Positions 17,069 through 25,840 of a stretch of DNA of 64,000 bases are shown piece after piece. Numbering within the stretch: position 1 is the first letter of the stretch; each line of letters starts with the position of its first letter. The stretch comes from Bradyrhizobium sp. LHD-71. GTDB lineage: Bacteria > Pseudomonadota > Alphaproteobacteria > Rhizobiales > Xanthobacteraceae. The notes below the pieces were generated by a model. It was given only the letters and a program-made list of their open reading frames with translations, did not search any database and was not told the origin of the DNA. Location of the stretch: assembly GCF_031157255.1 (NCBI RefSeq), contig NZ_JAVIFX010000003.1, positions 1-64,000 on the forward strand. Direction: 5' to 3'. Made by a program: the position numbers and the translations under genes.

Positions 17069-19333
17069 ATGCGATTTGATGAGCCAGCAGAAACCAATCC
17101 AATCGACCAGCTCAAAGTGATCGGGCAGCCGTTGAGCCGCATTGACGGCCCGCTGAAAACCACCGGCCGGGCGCCCTACGCCTATGAGCGCCACGACGTC
17201 GCGCCTAACGCCGCCTATGGCTACGTTGTTGGTTCGGCCATCGCCAAAGGCCGCATCCGCAGTCTGAACGTAGAGGAGGTGCAAAAGGCCTCTGGCGTGC
17301 TGACCGTCGTCACGGCGGAAAACGCCGGCGCGCTCGGCCAGGGTAACTTCAACTTTGCTAAGCTTCTCTGTGGACCTGAGATTCAGCACTACCATCAGGC
17401 GCTTGCCGTCGTCGTCGCGGAAACTTTTGAGCAGGCCCGTTCCGCCGCATCGCTTCTGCGCATCGACTATGGGCCAGAACGAGGCTCCTATGATCTGGAG
17501 GAGGTGAAAGACACAGGCAGGCCTGCACAAATCACCAGCGGTCCCGGCGATTCCAGCGTCGGCGATTTCGCGGGCGCGTTTGCCGCCGCAGCGATGAAGT
17601 TCGACGAAACCTATAGGACACCCGACGAAGCACACGCGATGATGGAGCCGCACGCCACGACGGCTGCCTGGGATGGCGATCGGCTGACAGTGTGGACGTC
17701 CAATCAGATGGTCGACTGGGGCCGATCTGAACTGGCGCGCACGCTCGGCATGCCAAAGGAGAATGTAAGGCTAGTTTCGCCCTTCATTGGCGGCGGCTTT
17801 GGCGCCAAGCTTTTCCTGCGCTCAGACGCGCTGCTCGCGGCGCTCGGAGCGCGCGCGGTGCAGCGCCCGGTCAAGGTCGCGTTGCAGCGGGCACTGGTGA
17901 TCAACAATACGGTCCACCGGCCGGCGACGATCCAGCGTATCCGCATCGGCACGACCGCTTCTGGCGAAATAACCGCCATCGCGCATGAGAGCTGGTCAGG
18001 CAATCTTCCGGGCGGAAAGCCGGAAGCGGCCGTCCAGCAGACGCGCTATCTCTACGCGGGAGAGCACCGGCTGACCGCCACACGCCTTGCGTTGCTGGAT
18101 CTTCCCGAGGGCAATGCCATGCGCGCGCCGGGAGAAGCGCCTGGCATGATGGCGCTGGAAGTGGCCATCGATGAGATGGCTGAAAAGCTGAAGCTCGACC
18201 CTATCGAGTTTCGCTTGAAGAACGATACGCATTACGTGCCCGACAATCCTGTCCGCCCCGTCTCGCCGGATCCGCAATCCATCGCCGACCGGGAGAAACC
18301 GGAGCCGAACAAGCGCCCATTCTCGCAGCGTCGGCTGGCCGAGTGCTTCCGTGTGGGTGCGGAACAGTTCGACTGGCAAAAACGCAGCGCAACGCCGCGC
18401 CAGGTGCGGGAAGGGCGCTGGTTTATCGGCATCGGTACCGCTGCGGCGTTCCGAAACAATCAGCTTACGAAATCTGCGGCGCGCGTAAGACTCGATGGTC
18501 AAGGCGTCATCACTGTCGAAACGGATATGACGGATATCGGCACGGGCAGTTACACGATCATCGCGCAGACCGCAGCGGAGATGATGGGTGTGCCCGTCGA
18601 GAAAGTGGTCGTTCGTCTTGGTGATTCGATGTTTCCGGTGTCGGCCGGCTCCGGCGGGCAATGGGGCGGCAATTGCTCGACGGCCGGCGTTTATGCGGCG
18701 TGTGTCAAATTACGTGAGCTGCTTGCTCAAAAGTTTGGCGCAAACTCCGCGGATGTGCAGTTTACTGACGGACTGGTCAAAGCCGGAAACCGTTCGGCGT
18801 CGCTTGCGCAGCTCGCAGGCGACGCTGGCGTGGTCGCTGAAGACGCTATCGAGTTTGCCAACCTGCGCGATTCCTATCAGCAGTCCACATTCGGCGCGCA
18901 TTTTGTCGAAGTAGGTGTTGACGTTGCGACCGGCGAAACGCGTATCCGCCGAATGCTCGCTGTGTGCGCGTCAGGCCGGATTCTCAATCCCAAGACGGCG
19001 CGGAGCCAGGTTATTGGCGCCATGACCATGGGAGCAGGGGCCGCATTGATGGAGGATCTCGTTGTCGACAAGCGCTTCGGGTTTTTCGTCAATCATGACC
19101 TCGCATCATACGAAGTGCCGGTTCACGCCGATATCCCGCATCAGGATGTCGTCTTCCTGGATGAGACAGACCCTGTGTCCTCGCCCATGAAAGCCAAGGG
19201 TCTGGCCGAACTGGGCATCTGCGGCGTCGGTGCGGCTGTTGCCAACGCCATCTATAACGCCACGGGCGTGCGCATCCGCGATTATCCAATAACGCTCGAC
19301 AAGCTCTTGGAAAATTTGCCTGAGCTGAGCTGA
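17069..19333 (+). CDS. paoC: Periplasmic aldehyde oxidoreductase, molybdenum subunit
   Basis: The 754-residue catalytic subunit of the xanthine-oxidase family that oxidises aldehydes to carboxylic acids using a molybdenum cofactor. Cofactor-binding segments GGGFGAKLF and MRAPGEAPGMMALE are present. The C-terminal KGLAELGICGVGAAVANAIY keeps the glutamate that acts as base. Like PaoC it needs no signal of its own and would be carried out with Tat-exported PaoA. The substrate range cannot be read from sequence, but the family handles aromatic and other toxic aldehydes. Next comes a CMD-like protein after 24 bases, in the same operon. Confidence 0.94.
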   Translation: MRFDEPAETNPIDQLKVIGQPLSRIDGPLKTTGRAPYAYERHDVAPNAAYGYVVGSAIAKGRIRSLNVEEVQKASGVLTVVTAENAGALGQGNFNFAKLLCGPEIQHYHQALAVVVAETFEQARSAASLLRIDYGPERGSYDLEEVKDTGRPAQITSGPGDSSVGDFAGAFAAAAMKFDETYRTPDEAHAMMEPHATTAAWDGDRLTVWTSNQMVDWGRSELARTLGMPKENVRLVSPFIGGGFGAKLFLRSDALLAALGARAVQRPVKVALQRALVINNTVHRPATIQRIRIGTTASGEITAIAHESWSGNLPGGKPEAAVQQTRYLYAGEHRLTATRLALLDLPEGNAMRAPGEAPGMMALEVAIDEMAEKLKLDPIEFRLKNDTHYVPDNPVRPVSPDPQSIADREKPEPNKRPFSQRRLAECFRVGAEQFDWQKRSATPRQVREGRWFIGIGTAAAFRNNQLTKSAARVRLDGQGVITVETDMTDIGTGSYTIIAQTAAEMMGVPVEKVVVRLGDSMFPVSAGSGGQWGGNCSTAGVYAACVKLRELLAQKFGANSADVQFTDGLVKAGNRSASLAQLAGDAGVVAEDAIEFANLRDSYQQSTFGAHFVEVGVDVATGETRIRRMLAVCASGRILNPKTARSQVIGAMTMGAGAALMEDLVVDKRFGFFVNHDLASYEVPVHADIPHQDVVFLDETDPVSSPMKAKGLAELGICGVGAAVANAIYNATGVRIRDYPITLDKLLENLPELS

Positions 19334-19357
19334 GACCGGAACAAAGGAGCTACGGAA

Positions 19358-19789
19358 TTGAATCGCTTGAGGCAATCAGTCGCCGCAACAATTATAATCA
19401 CGACAGCAGTCGTTCCAACAATGGTGCATGCTCAATCCAATACTCCGGCGACGCCGTCCGCCAGCCCGCGGCAGCCATCGGCTGCACAGCAGCTGATGGG
19501 TGACGTTGCTCCCAAGTTGGCGGAGCTTACCGATGGTGTGTTGTTTGGAGATGTCTGGGAGCGGCCACAGCTTTCCAAGCGGGACCGCAGCCTAGTGACG
19601 ATAGCGGCCCTGATTGCGCTCAATCGTCCGGACCAGCTTCGCTCCCACCTAAATCGAGCGCTTCAGAACGGGGTTACACAGGAAGAAATCGTCGAGGCGA
19701 TTACCCACCTGGCATTCTATTCGGGATGGCCGAATGGCGTAACTGCGGTCGGCATTGCAAGAGACGTGTTTCAACAGCAGAAGCGTTAG
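19358..19789 (+). CDS. Exported carboxymuconolactone decarboxylase family protein
   Basis: A 143-residue CMD-family protein with a signal peptide at the N-terminus ([20 protein letters not shown]). The domain shows [46 protein letters not shown] and [15 protein letters not shown]-like segments typical of the family. There is no CxxC peroxidase motif of the AhpD type. The start is TTG 19358 with AAAGGAG eight bases upstream. In the pao operon it is probably periplasmic. CMD-cupin pairs are often found beside oxidoreductase genes, but the reaction here is not known. Confidence 0.85.
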   Translation: MNRLRQSVAATIIITTAVVPTMVHAQSNTPATPSASPRQPSAAQQLMGDVAPKLAELTDGVLFGDVWERPQLSKRDRSLVTIAALIALNRPDQLRSHLNRALQNGVTQEEIVEAITHLAFYSGWPNGVTAVGIARDVFQQQKR

Positions 19790-19827
19790 GCCCAGCTATT
19801 CGGTCCTCTGCATTTCCTGGATGCGCC

Positions 19828-20286
19828 ATGAGAAGCACTCTATACGCAGGCCTTCTTGCCATGATCATTCCAAATGCGGCCAACGCCGAAATCGTCATCA
19901 CGCGCGTTGGTACGCAACCCTCCAGCGCAGGTCCCACCGAAAACTTCACCGGCAGCGTCCGTGTCGATTCACGTTTCCAGGCCAAGGCTCCCGCCCGCAT
20001 TGGGGGCGGCTTGGTGACGTTCTCGCCCGGCGCACGCACCGCATGGCATACGCACCCCTTGGGTCAGACACTCATCGTCACCGCGGGCGCGGGCCTTGTG
20101 CAGGAGTGGGGCGGACCGGTGCAGGAATTCCGGCCGGGCGATATCGTTTGGATACCGCCGGGCGTGAAGCACTGGCATGGTGCAACCCCGACGACGGGGA
20201 TGTCACACATCGCGATTGCGGAAGCGCTCGACGGCAAAGTGGTGGAATGGCTGGAGCACGTTACGGACGATCAGTACCAGCGCTGA
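19828..20286 (+). CDS. Exported cupin-domain protein
   Basis: A 152-residue single-cupin protein with a short signal sequence ([18 protein letters not shown]). The first cupin motif [21 protein letters not shown] and the second motif [17 protein letters not shown] contain the metal-ligand histidines. The pattern resembles the small cupins often paired with or fused to CMD domains and (R)-mandelonitrile-lyase-like proteins. As the last gene of the pao operon it may act on the same periplasmic metabolite, an inference from position only. After its stop a 120-base gap precedes a convergent gene. Confidence 0.87.
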   Translation: MRSTLYAGLLAMIIPNAANAEIVITRVGTQPSSAGPTENFTGSVRVDSRFQAKAPARIGGGLVTFSPGARTAWHTHPLGQTLIVTAGAGLVQEWGGPVQEFRPGDIVWIPPGVKHWHGATPTTGMSHIAIAEALDGKVVEWLEHVTDDQYQR

Positions 20287-20406
20287 CGACCGTTTGGTCA
20301 GGCACGCGATCGGCTCGGACGGGTTCGCAAAATATCTTCACCGCATACGCGGGCATCATCATCTCTCTGTCGCCGACGGGTCTCGAGTGAATCGGCGGGG
20401 CGGGCG

Positions 20407-20838
20407 TCAGTCTGCTGATGCCCACGCAAAAAGCAGCACCGCGATCGTCCCCAGCGCGCTTCTGACGTTGTGAAGTTTGCCCCACTGGACCAGCATCCTT
20501 CGGCTTTCGGTGCCTGCTTGATTTTGATCCATCGCCAGCAGACGCTTGTTAATCGGCATGATCATCAAAAGCGTGAAAGGCCAATTAGCAAGGAGCGCAA
20601 CGCTCCCTATGATCCAACGCCAGTCCGACGAGAGATAGCCGGCGGCTATTCCGGCCAGACCGCCAATCACAGCCAGTCCGGACTGGATTGGGAGGGCTCG
20701 CTTGTAACTCGGCTGCCATTGCCGAAGAAGCGGCGCATCGTCCAGACAAAGCCGAGCAGGATGCTCGACAAGCGTAATGTAGAGCGCGGCCCCAGCGAAC
20801 AGTGCAGCGCTGATCAGAGCAACCAACGAAAATATCAT
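20407..20838 (-). CDS. DUF1772 family membrane protein
   Basis: A 143-residue protein with four predicted transmembrane helices. The first helix and following loop ([20 protein letters not shown]) carry the conserved VEHPAR sequence typical of DUF1772 proteins. No enzymatic role is firmly established for most bacterial members; some fungal and actinobacterial relatives are linked to anthrone oxidation. It is monocistronic, convergent with the pao operon, and an SDR remnant lies just upstream. Confidence 0.85.
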   Translation of the reverse strand: MIFSLVALISAALFAGAALYITLVEHPARLCLDDAPLLRQWQPSYKRALPIQSGLAVIGGLAGIAAGYLSSDWRWIIGSVALLANWPFTLLMIMPINKRLLAMDQNQAGTESRRMLVQWGKLHNVRSALGTIAVLLFAWASAD

Positions 20839-20911
20839 GACCGTTCCTCGGCTTTGCCGGAGGAGGCGCGGAACCCAAATAACTGCAAATCTATTGGCGC
20901 GTCGTCAAGGC

Positions 20912-21235
20912 TTAAGGACCGCCGCGCTCGCTGGCCGCACCAAACACCTGCCCGGTCGCTTCGTTTGAGGCCAGAACGACAAAGAGCGAGGCGAGCTCGT
21001 CCGCCGGCCCGCCCCCCGGCGGCGTCGTGGCGCCGAAGCTCTTCAGATTTTCCTGGGTCCTGACCGCCCGTGACCTGCAACGGCGTCCACACTGGGCTGG
21101 GGGCCACCGCGTTCACGCGGATTCCGTTCTTTGCCAGCTGCTTTGCCAGACCCTTCGTGAAGATCAGGAGCGCGCCCTTGGTGGCGGCGTATTGCCGGAC
21201 ATTTCGTTCACCCGAGAACGGATAAGGACGGCGAG
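20912..21235 (-). pseudogene. Frameshifted, 5'-truncated short-chain dehydrogenase (YghA-like)
   Basis: One frame reads [20 protein letters not shown] then [20 protein letters not shown], the YxxxK catalytic helix and following strand of an SDR. The remaining C-terminus ([20 protein letters not shown]) continues in another frame after a one-base insertion near 21051-21060. The N-terminal Rossmann half is missing and the usual LGRAGQPAE segment is shortened. It closely resembles YghA-type aldehyde reductases. It is a dead gene fragment. Confidence 0.85.
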
Positions 21236-21312
21236 GACGTCCTTGCTGGATTTTCAAACGATATCGGACATGCTAGGCATTTTTTGGGATCAACCGAAGG
21301 GCAGGGCGGCTC

Positions 21313-21696
21313 GTGAGCAGGCGAAAGGGGTGGACCGCGTGGATTGCGCTCGTCGCAGCCTATGCGTTCGCAATTCAGTCGCTGTTTGCAGCGTTTGCGA
21401 TTGGCGCCAGCGCCACTCCATCTCACTCTGAGATTCAAGGCGCGATCTTCTGCATCGCCAATGGTGAAACCGCGCCGACCGGTGATGCGCCGCCGAACAG
21501 CAGACACCTGCTTGACTGCTGTACTCTTGCGTGCGGCATGTTCGCGGCCGCGGTCGATGCGCCGCCCGATGCGGCTGCGGTCCCGTTGCCGCCGCGCGCC
21601 CAGGCGATCGTCCTTTTTCCCGCCGGCCATGAGTCCGTTCGTTCGAAAGGCGAGGGACGTCTCGGCAATCCCCGCGCTCCACCTCTGATGATCTGA
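21313..21696 (+). CDS. Small Cys-containing exported protein upstream of TonB receptor (possibly DUF2946-like)
   Basis: A 127-residue protein starting with GTG 21313. The N-terminus is a signal or membrane segment (AWIALVAAYAFAIQSLFAAF), and the middle has LLDCCTLACG, a cysteine cluster. Its position just before a siderophore receptor and the cysteine pattern are like DUF2946-type proteins, which accompany metal-uptake genes. That assignment is tentative. If metal-linked, the CC-C motif could bind iron or copper. A gap of 107 bases separates it from the receptor gene. Confidence 0.6.
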   Translation: MSRRKGWTAWIALVAAYAFAIQSLFAAFAIGASATPSHSEIQGAIFCIANGETAPTGDAPPNSRHLLDCCTLACGMFAAAVDAPPDAAAVPLPPRAQAIVLFPAGHESVRSKGEGRLGNPRAPPLMI

Positions 21697-21803
21697 TCGG
21701 AATCGTCGGCGCACGACTAGCTGTGCCGACATGTATCCGTGCTCGTTGCGGCGGTGACCCGCCTCAACGCCGCATGTTCTGTCATCAGTGATGAGAATCA
21801 ATC

Positions 21804-24005
21804 ATGTCTGCCCGTCAAGCGCCCGCCCGGGCGACGCGGCGCATGTGCGTCGCCGTGCTGCTCGCGTCCTCCGCTACACCTCCCGCATTCGCGCAAGAAG
21901 CGCCGGCGCAATCGACGTCGGCAGCTGTCGAGTTGCCGACGATTGCCGTCGAAGGATCTGCCAGCCCATCGAATCTCGATGTGCCGAATTCCGTGGGCAG
22001 CCTGGTCGGGCTGACGCCGCGCGAGACGCCGGCGACCGTCAATATCGTCACGCAGAAGGATATGCAGGAGAAGGGGCTCCGCACTGTCGTGGAAACCCTC
22101 AACTCGGTGCCCGGCGTAACCTCTGGAAATCTCCCCGGCGAACCGGCCGTCATTTCCATGCGCGGCTTCTCCCGCGCCGCTACCGGGTATGCGATCGACG
22201 GCGTGCGTGCGGTCGATCCGCTGATCGTGGCGCGCGACTACGACACGTTCAGTTTCGAGCGGATCGAGATCCTCAAAGGGCCGGCGTCTGTGATCCAGGG
22301 CACTGGCGCGCTGGCCGGCGCTGTGAACCTCGTCACGAAGCAGCCAAGACTGCAGGAAACAAGCGCCGAGGGTCTGATCAGCTACGGCAGTTTCAATTCG
22401 CTGCGGACGGGCATCGACGTGAATGCGCCGATCGGGCCGGAGGCGGCCGTGCGATCGACGCTGAGCTACGGGCAGTCCGATGGCTATATCGACGACACTA
22501 ATTCGAGGAAGGTCGGCCTGACCACAAGCGGTGCCTATGCGCCGACCGACAGACTCTCGTTCTCAGGCTCGGTGAACTATTTTCATGACGAGTTCAAAAC
22601 GCCCTACCAAGGAATACCGCTGATCCCGCGTTCGGTGGCGCGTGATCCCACAAATCTTGTCTCGGCCCCGAACGGGCTCGTCGTCGACCGGTCCATCCGC
22701 GATCAGAACTACAATGTCATCAATGGACTGATGGAGTCCGATACAGTTTGGCTGCGCGGCGGCGCCGAGTACAAGCTGACCGGCAGCTGGACGCTGAAGA
22801 ACGAACTGAGCTTCTTCAAGGCCGATCGCATCTGGGCGAATTCCGAGGACTTCACATTCAATGCGATGTCGGGCCTGCTTGATCGTACAACGACAAAGAT
22901 CACCCACGATCACCAGTTCTGGTCCGAGCGCGCGACGGCCGCCCATGATGGCATGATCGGCGGGTTTCGTAACCGCTTTAGCGCCGGTGTCGAATACATC
23001 GACACGGCGCTTCAGTCGGACAGAAGGTTTGGGACGACCGGCGCGGTCGACCCATTCAATCCCAGTCGTGGTTATTTTCCCGCTGATACCGCTGCGAACT
23101 TTGCGACTCGACAGGACTTCGACAGCGCTCTCAAGACGTTTGCCGTGTTTGCGGAAAACGCGATCAATCTGACGCCGGACTGGCTTGTGCTCGCCAGCAT
23201 CCGACACGAAAGCATGAAGCTCGATCGCCGGATCGACGACCTGAACACGGGCGCGATGTCACGTTTCGACAAGACGTTCGAAGATCTCTCATGGCGCATT
23301 GGAACGGTCTACAACGTGACGCCTGGGACGGCGCTGTTCGCCCAGTACAACGAAGCCGCCATTCCGGTTGCAACGCTGCTGCTCAGCAACACGGCTAACG
23401 GGCGCTTCGAGCTCTCCACGGGCCGTTCCGTGGAAGGTGGAATCAAAGCATCTTTCTGGAGCGATCGCGTCGTTGCAACTGCCTCGGTGTATCAGATCGA
23501 GCAGGACAATATCCTGACACGTGACCCGATCAACCCGGCGCTGACCGTGCAAGGCGGCAGCCAGCGCTCGCGCGGCATCGAGCTGGATGTCTCGGTCGCG
23601 TTGACGGAGCAGTGGAAGGCTGGCGGAAACGCATCGTTTATCGACGCTGAGTTCACCGAGCTGCGCAGTGCCAGTCGCGATCTGCGAGGAAACCGCCCGG
23701 TCAATGTCCCGGCTGAGGCATTCATGATCTGGACCAGCTATCGGTTCGCGCAGATTCCGTTGACGATCGGTGCATCGATCCAGCGCGTCGGTTCATTCTA
23801 TACCGACACCGCCAACACGATCGAGGTCAGCGGCCGCACGCTGCTCGATGCCTGGCTGGCCTACGACATCGCTGGCGGGACGCTCCGGCTGCGTGGTCGC
23901 AATCTCACCAATGCTTTCTACGCGGACTGGTCAGGATACAGCTCCACCCAGGTGTATCTTGGTGCGCCGCGCAGTTTCGACGTCTCCTACAACATCAAAT
24001 TCTGA
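21804..24005 (+). CDS. TonB-dependent siderophore receptor
   Basis: A 733-residue outer-membrane receptor that imports ferric siderophores using TonB energy. It has a signal peptide ending near AFAQE, then a TonB-box-like segment (VELPTIAVEG). The plug domain follows (TPATVNIVTQKDMQEKGLRT, RGFSRAATGYAIDGVRAVDP), then the 22-strand barrel, ending in the terminal aromatic (SYNIKF) needed for barrel assembly. Length and the ATGYAIDG plug signature put it in the ferrichrome/catecholate-type siderophore receptor group. The precise ligand is not inferable. No obvious Fur or Irr box is seen in the short upstream gap. It is followed by a PepSY membrane reductase-like gene. Confidence 0.93.
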   Translation: MSARQAPARATRRMCVAVLLASSATPPAFAQEAPAQSTSAAVELPTIAVEGSASPSNLDVPNSVGSLVGLTPRETPATVNIVTQKDMQEKGLRTVVETLNSVPGVTSGNLPGEPAVISMRGFSRAATGYAIDGVRAVDPLIVARDYDTFSFERIEILKGPASVIQGTGALAGAVNLVTKQPRLQETSAEGLISYGSFNSLRTGIDVNAPIGPEAAVRSTLSYGQSDGYIDDTNSRKVGLTTSGAYAPTDRLSFSGSVNYFHDEFKTPYQGIPLIPRSVARDPTNLVSAPNGLVVDRSIRDQNYNVINGLMESDTVWLRGGAEYKLTGSWTLKNELSFFKADRIWANSEDFTFNAMSGLLDRTTTKITHDHQFWSERATAAHDGMIGGFRNRFSAGVEYIDTALQSDRRFGTTGAVDPFNPSRGYFPADTAANFATRQDFDSALKTFAVFAENAINLTPDWLVLASIRHESMKLDRRIDDLNTGAMSRFDKTFEDLSWRIGTVYNVTPGTALFAQYNEAAIPVATLLLSNTANGRFELSTGRSVEGGIKASFWSDRVVATASVYQIEQDNILTRDPINPALTVQGGSQRSRGIELDVSVALTEQWKAGGNASFIDAEFTELRSASRDLRGNRPVNVPAEAFMIWTSYRFAQIPLTIGASIQRVGSFYTDTANTIEVSGRTLLDAWLAYDIAGGTLRLRGRNLTNAFYADWSGYSSTQVYLGAPRSFDVSYNIKF

Positions 24006-24020
24006 GCCAACACCGACGTG

Positions 24021-24043
24021 CCTCGCCTGCTTCGCTGGCGAGG
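24021..24043 (+). other. Hairpin between receptor and PepSY genes
   Basis: CCTCGCC TGCTTCGCT GGCGAGG forms a perfect seven-base stem 15 bases after the receptor stop. There is no T-tract, so it is more likely a processing or partial termination signal inside the operon than a full terminator. Confidence 0.4.
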
Positions 24044-24064
24044 TCACTGTCCGGGCGTCTTCAA

Positions 24065-25441
24065 ATGCATACGGCAATGACTTCTTTCTTCTCGCCCGCA
24101 GACCTCTACCGAACCGTCTGGCGCTGGCATTTCTATGCCGGCCTGGTCGTTGCGCCCTTTCTGTTCGTGCTGGCGGTGACGGGCGCGATCTATCTCTTCA
24201 ACGACGAGATCAACGACGTGCTTCATCGCGACCTGCGCATCGTCGCGCCTGTGTCCCACCCGGTGCCACTCGGCCAAATCGTTGAGGCGGCCGTCGACGC
24301 CTATCCGGGAGGGAAAGTCACCCGCATCGACACCCCGCGCGGAGCCGATCGCAGCGCAGAGGTGTTCGTCACGCCAGCATCAGGCGAGCCGCTGCGCGTA
24401 TTCGTCGATCCCGGAACGGGTCAGGTTTTGGGATCTTACATCTACACGCACACGCTGGTAGGCTTTGCCGACGTCGCACACGGATCGCTGATGCTGGGCG
24501 ATTTCGGCGATGGTATCGTCGAACTCGCCGCCTGCTGGGGCTTCATTCTGACGGTGACCGGACTCTATCTCTGGTGGCCGCGCGGACGACGATGGTTTGG
24601 TGGCGCTCTCTATCCGCGATGGAACAGGCAGGGACGGTCCTTCTGGAAGGAATGGCACTCCGTGCTTGGCATTTGGTGCGCACTCCTCATCATGTTTCTG
24701 ATTCTGACTGGCCTGCCATGGGCGAGTTTCTGGGGCGACCTGCTGCGCCGGGGCACCGATTTGGTCGGCATCGGCTACCCGGCAAGCCACAGATTGCATG
24801 GGACGCCATCGACCTCGACGATCAAGGATGCCACCGGCCAAGCCGCCCCATGGACGTTGGAAAAAGCGGTGATCCCGCACTCGGACCCGCATGCCGGCCA
24901 TCACGGGCACGGCGTCGCATCCGACCAGTCGACCGCCGACGCATTGGGCGTGAACGACGTTGCCGTGATCCTGGAGCAGCAGGGCATGAAATCCCCGTAT
25001 CGGTTGAGCCTGCCGAGAGATGCCAGGGGAGTCTTTACGGCCTTCTCCTACCCCGACCAGCCGGAAACACAGCGCACCCTGCACATCGACCAATACTCGG
25101 GCCGCGTTCTCGGTGACATCCGCTTTCAGGATTACGGATGGGCAGCAAAAGCGGTCGAGCTCGGTGTTCAGATCCACATGGGCAACTATTTCGGGCAGCT
25201 CAATCAGATCGTCATGTTGATTCCCTGTATCGGAATCGTCGTTTTGACGGCGACTGGCCCCATCATGTGGTGGCGACGACGCCCGAAGGCGCAGTTCGGC
25301 GCACCACAGCCAACGTCGTCGCTGAGCGCGCGCACCTTGACGATGATTGTGGTGGGACTTTGCGTGGTCTTCCCGCTCGCCGGTGCGTCGTTGGCGATTG
25401 TCCTCATTGCGGATAACGTAGGTCGTCATCTGCTGGCGTGA
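24065..25441 (+). CDS. PepSY-associated membrane protein, probable siderophore/iron reductase partner
   Basis: A 458-residue PepSY_TM family inner-membrane protein. Helix 1 (WHFYAGLVVAPFLFVLAVTGAI) carries the family's His-containing W-H-F-Y pattern. Further helices lie near residues 150-172, 195-220, 380-405 and 425-450, with PepSY-like periplasmic segments between. A histidine-rich loop (SDPHAGHHGHG) could bind metal. Such proteins commonly follow TonB siderophore receptors and are proposed to reduce ferric siderophores in the periplasm. It starts 59 bases after the receptor gene and is probably co-transcribed. Confidence 0.87.
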   Translation: MHTAMTSFFSPADLYRTVWRWHFYAGLVVAPFLFVLAVTGAIYLFNDEINDVLHRDLRIVAPVSHPVPLGQIVEAAVDAYPGGKVTRIDTPRGADRSAEVFVTPASGEPLRVFVDPGTGQVLGSYIYTHTLVGFADVAHGSLMLGDFGDGIVELAACWGFILTVTGLYLWWPRGRRWFGGALYPRWNRQGRSFWKEWHSVLGIWCALLIMFLILTGLPWASFWGDLLRRGTDLVGIGYPASHRLHGTPSTSTIKDATGQAAPWTLEKAVIPHSDPHAGHHGHGVASDQSTADALGVNDVAVILEQQGMKSPYRLSLPRDARGVFTAFSYPDQPETQRTLHIDQYSGRVLGDIRFQDYGWAAKAVELGVQIHMGNYFGQLNQIVMLIPCIGIVVLTATGPIMWWRRRPKAQFGAPQPTSSLSARTLTMIVVGLCVVFPLAGASLAIVLIADNVGRHLLA

Positions 25442-25725
25442 AGCAGATCGTGCGTCCGCTACGTCGCGATGCCTGGGGGCGCCTCGTCATGCCATCTCCG
25501 CCTCCACGACAGGCACCGCCGGCCATCTCACCGCGCGTGCAATCCTGCTGCTTATTGGCTTTCAAATAGGCAGACCTATCGACGTCGCGCCTTTTCGGCA
25601 TCGTCGCTGCCCGACCGCTCGGCGAGACCTCATCGCCGGGGCCTGCGTCGGGATGATCCGAAAAACGCATTCGCGATAGACACTTACGCGCGAGGTTCGC
25701 CGTTGCAGTGAGATCATGCCGCGTT

Positions 25726-25741
25726 TGGCACGGTGATTGCT
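25726..25741 (+). promoter_or_regulatory. Sigma-54 (RpoN) promoter of the amidase/ABC operon
   Basis: TTGGCACGGTGATTGCT (25725-25741) matches the consensus YTGGCACG-N4-TTGCW at every conserved base. GG (25727-25728) and GC (25739-25740) are ten bases apart as required. It lies 100 bases before the first amidase start, giving a leader of about 90 bases. Just downstream TGTGCGCAT is repeated at 25751 and 25767. I saw no clear NtrC-type site upstream. The 399-base gap before the amidase holds no other gene. Confidence 0.82.
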
Positions 25742-25840
25742 CTGATCTGATGTGCGCATGATCCGTTGTGCGCATGGATCTGGCGAAGGGTGCGCGACGA
25801 GAAGCTGGGCAATCCAGCCGACCGGCGTGGAGGTGCAGGC

